Source: Pseudomonadota bacterium
GTDB taxonomy: Bacteria > Pseudomonadota > Gammaproteobacteria > Steroidobacterales > Steroidobacteraceae
Assembly: GCA_003242685.1 (NCBI GenBank)
Contig: QGVD01000022.1
Coordinates: forward strand, 1-46,840
Reading direction: 5' to 3'
DNA: 46,840 nt
In this document: positions 44,981-46,840 of the stretch, one piece after another
Layout: every line of letters starts with the position of its first letter
Numbering within the stretch: position 1 is the first letter of the stretch
Program-made: the position numbers and the translations under genes
Notes under the pieces: generated by a model
The model's input: only the letters and a program-made list of their open reading frames with translations
Databases searched by the model: none
Told to the model about the DNA's origin: nothing

Positions 44981-45928
44981 TCATTCCAGCGCCCGCTGCA
45001 CCAGAGCCTCCAGCGTGCCGTCGTGCCGGAAACCGGCGGCAATCGACTGCTGACAGTGGAGCGGCGGATAGCTCGCGAACTGGGCCTGAAGCGCCGGATT
45101 CGGCTCGTAGCTCACCATGCCGAGAACCTCGTCGCCGTGGACGCGGGCGATGGCGCGGACGACGTCTTGCATCGATGCGTGCAGCACCGGCAGGAGCCAC
45201 ACGCGCTTCGACTGGAGCAGACCCGCATCGAGGGTCGCCGCGTGCAGCAGATTGTCGACCGCGCAGCTCCGTGACATCCACCATGATCTGCCATCGGCCG
45301 CAACGGGAAACGTGAACGGCTTGCCGGCAGAGAGCGTGCGTACTGCATCGCTCAGAAATGCGGAGAGCATTCCGGTTTCCGCCGGCGGCCGCGCGACGAT
45401 GCCCGGCAGCCGCACGGCGCAACCGTCGATGAAACCGCGGCGGCTGTAGTCCGTGAGGAGAATCTCGCCGATCAGCTTCTGCGCACCGTAGCTCATCGTC
45501 GGCTCCGGCAGCGTGTGCTCATCCACACGATCGGGCAGCGGCACGCCGTAGACGCCGATCGTGCTCGCAAAGACGAAGCGCGGACACCGACCGTCGCGAC
45601 GCACGGCGTCGAGAAGCGCGATCGTCCCGTGGAGATTCACCCGCAAGCCGAGGTCGAAGTCCTGCTCGGCCCGGCCTCCGGGAACGCTGGCCAGGTGAAA
45701 CACCAGATCGATGCCGGGACGCAGCGCCTCGTGCAGGACGCGCTCATCGGCGAAATCGCCTTCGATGGCGAGGATGCGCGGATCGCTGGGAGCGTCCGTC
45801 AGACGCAGATCGACGAGCACGAGTCGAGACTGCGCGCCCGGCCGCGCTCCCGGCACGCCGGAAGAGAGAAGGCGGTCCACCAGAGCGCGGCCGATGAAGC
45901 CGCCCGCGCCGGTCACCAGAACGTTCAT
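44981..45928 (-). CDS. NAD-dependent epimerase/dehydratase, D-erythronate dehydrogenase (DenD)-like
   Basis: A 315-residue extended SDR. Cofactor motif GAGGFIG (7-13) and catalytic Tyr147/Lys151 in YGAQK. The pattern FHLASVPGGRAEQDFDLG, RFVFASTIGVYG, SYGAQKLIGEILLTDYSRRGFIDG and RLPGIVARP is characteristic of DenD, which oxidises D-erythronate to 2-oxo-tetronate in tetronate catabolism. Partner genes of that route (OtnI, OtnK, OtnC) are not seen here, so the actual substrate may differ. The start at 45928 follows GGAGGGAG. Divergent from the cupin gene; the minus-strand neighbours are the FAD monooxygenase and SDR. Confidence 0.82.
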   Translation of the reverse strand: MNVLVTGAGGFIGRALVDRLLSSGVPGARPGAQSRLVLVDLRLTDAPSDPRILAIEGDFADERVLHEALRPGIDLVFHLASVPGGRAEQDFDLGLRVNLHGTIALLDAVRRDGRCPRFVFASTIGVYGVPLPDRVDEHTLPEPTMSYGAQKLIGEILLTDYSRRGFIDGCAVRLPGIVARPPAETGMLSAFLSDAVRTLSAGKPFTFPVAADGRSWWMSRSCAVDNLLHAATLDAGLLQSKRVWLLPVLHASMQDVVRAIARVHGDEVLGMVSYEPNPALQAQFASYPPLHCQQSIAAGFRHDGTLEALVQRALE

Positions 45929-46257
45929 GGCGGCGGCGTCAGCTCCCTCCTCTTCTCGAAAGCCCCGCACACCGATGCGCCGATCTTCAGCGTCGCGAGT
46001 CTCAAACCCGGACTCTCCCAGTCTTCTCCAGCCTGACTTCGGCAGTTTGGGCTTGACGGTAAATTGGCGTTCGGTGGTCTGTACAATCGTTTCGTGCAAT
46101 CCGACGCATCACTGGAAGTGATGCGATGAGCGCCAGTGCGATTCCTCACCCGGGTGCCTGCCTTGCGGCCAGGATGCGTAGTACAGTGCGTCCGCCGGAG
46201 CGAGGCCTGGTTCCCGCCGCGCGATCGGCGGACCAGCGAGTGAATCTTGAGGACGTC
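45929..46257. other. Divergent intergenic region between the DenD-like and cupin genes
   Basis: A 329-bp shared promoter region. It holds the 21-bp palindrome at 46105-46125 and, before it, -10-like TACAAT at 46082-46087 with no well-spaced -35. The cupin frame is open from 46126, but that extension is low in recognisable content. No regulator gene is adjacent. Confidence 0.5.
46105..46125. promoter_or_regulatory. Perfect 21-bp palindrome upstream of the cupin gene
   Basis: CGCATCACT-GGA-AGTGATGCG: nine-base arms around a three-base centre. It lies 18 bases after a TACAAT -10-like element and about 130 bp before the cupin start. The size and symmetry suit an operator for a dimeric repressor (GntR- or IclR-like); in RNA it would form a tight hairpin in the leader. 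No copy was noticed elsewhere in the window. Confidence 0.5.
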
Positions 46258-46818
46258 ATGGCAGGACTTTTCCGAAGAATCGTTACCGGGCACGACGATG
46301 CGGGCCGCTCGATAATCCTTTCCGATGCGCCACCCGAGCGCGTGCAGAAGCTCGGCGAGCACGGCCCCACGTTCTTCGAGATCTGGAACACGCGGGAGAC
46401 GCCGGCGAAGATCGACCGCCGCTCGGGCGAGCCCCCGGAGGACCGTCTTACCCTCCCTCCACCGAAGAACGGCACGCGTATCCGCGTGCTCGAGATCCCG
46501 CCCGAGACCGACGAGGTACGCAATCTCGATCCAGACGCGGCCCGAAAGCACTTCGCGGAGGTCGGCGCCGCCGATGCCGCGACTCACCGCGCCGACGCGA
46601 AGGCACCGCATCCGCTGATGCATCGCACGGAGACGATCGACTACGGCATCGTGCTCGAGGGTGAGGTAGTGCTGATCCTCGACACCGGCGAGACCACGGT
46701 CCGTGCGGGCGACGTCGTCATCCAGCGCGGCACGAATCACGCCTGGGCGAACCGTTCCGACCGCCCCTGCCGGATCGCATTCATCCTCATCGACGGAGAG
46801 TTCACCGACGGCCTGTAG
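46258..46818 (+). CDS. Cupin-domain protein
   Basis: A 186-residue protein with one cupin barrel at about 120-180: HRTETIDYGIVLEGEVVLIL, GDVVIQRGTNHAWANRS. The first motif keeps one His (H122) but lacks the full metal-binding HxH, and the second has H161. The N-terminal ~115 residues have no recognised domain. Small cupins of this kind accompany catabolic or detoxification genes. The start at 46258 has TTGAGGACG upstream. Only 5 bp separate its stop from the next ATG at 46824, so it leads an operon continuing beyond the window. Confidence 0.85.
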   Translation: MAGLFRRIVTGHDDAGRSIILSDAPPERVQKLGEHGPTFFEIWNTRETPAKIDRRSGEPPEDRLTLPPPKNGTRIRVLEIPPETDEVRNLDPDAARKHFAEVGAADAATHRADAKAPHPLMHRTETIDYGIVLEGEVVLILDTGETTVRAGDVVIQRGTNHAWANRSDRPCRIAFILIDGEFTDGL

Positions 46819-46823
46819 CCCCC

Positions 46824-46840
46824 ATGAAGCTCTACGGACC
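46824..46840 (+). CDS. Start of a downstream gene, cut by the window edge
   Basis: An ATG five bases after the cupin stop is followed by codons for Lys-Leu-Tyr-Gly. MKLYG is a common opening of glutathione S-transferase-like proteins, but five residues cannot establish this. It is probably cotranscribed with the cupin. Confidence 0.4.

Overview
The window is high-GC bacterial DNA with dense, mostly operon-arranged genes. It carries five TonB-dependent receptors, an RND efflux pair, Tat and lipoprotein signals, and Fur-like and FNR-like sites. This fits a Gram-negative proteobacterium, most likely a nutrient-scavenging gammaproteobacterium of the Steroidobacter/Xanthomonadales type. That placement is an inference from gene content; no rRNA or tRNA is present. 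The first ~120 bases are homopolymer runs that look like a poor-quality contig end.

Layout. 1-810: nothing recognisable except a Gly/Ser (antisense Pro) low-complexity stretch. 811-3801: a CPA1 Na+/H+ antiporter and a membrane GGDEF cyclase (minus). 4046-8414: RND adaptor and pump (plus). 8404-13389: two TonB receptors (minus). 13880-19168: LysR regulator, HupE/UreJ-type membrane protein with an EF-hand, von Willebrand A (VWA) membrane protein and a Bat-like SH3 membrane protein (plus). 19250-23899: MoxR ATPase, DUF58 and VWA proteins and a Tat-exported M81 (MlrC-type) metallopeptidase (minus). 23988-31511: TonB receptor, CapA-type exported protein, a double-domain Asp/Glu racemase and a dicarboxylate/amino-acid symporter (minus). 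31948-33550: bacteriohemerythrin behind an FNR-like promoter, a broken MBL-fold gene and a 5'-truncated group II truncated hemoglobin. 33581-38408: TonB receptor, DUF6152 and two paralogous exported proteins (minus). 38697-42721: DUF5996, a YkgJ-type cysteine cluster protein and a FepA/CirA-like receptor behind a Fur-like box. 42909-46818: SDR, FAD monooxygenase, a DenD-like dehydrogenase and, divergently, a cupin; a further gene begins at the right edge.

Main result. Four promoters between 3.9 and 31.7 kb share a 19-bp palindrome, GCATAAC-N5-GTTATGC, with the T-N11-A core of LysR-type operators. In three of them TCATTGG follows exactly 15 bases later. In all four a -10-like hexamer begins 42-44 bases beyond the palindrome, so the palindrome centre sits near -63, where LysR-type activators bind. 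The four transcription units are the RND pair, the TonB receptor pair, moxR-DUF58-VWA-M81, and TonB receptor-CapA-racemase-symporter. The only LysR gene in the window (13880-14884) lies among them. I propose one regulon of about 28 kb for import and breakdown of a peptide-like compound rich in D- or acidic residues, with a divided MoxR/VWA (Bat-like) module and a candidate metal transporter servicing an exported metallopeptidase. The shared operator is visible in the sequence; the substrate and the pathway are inference.
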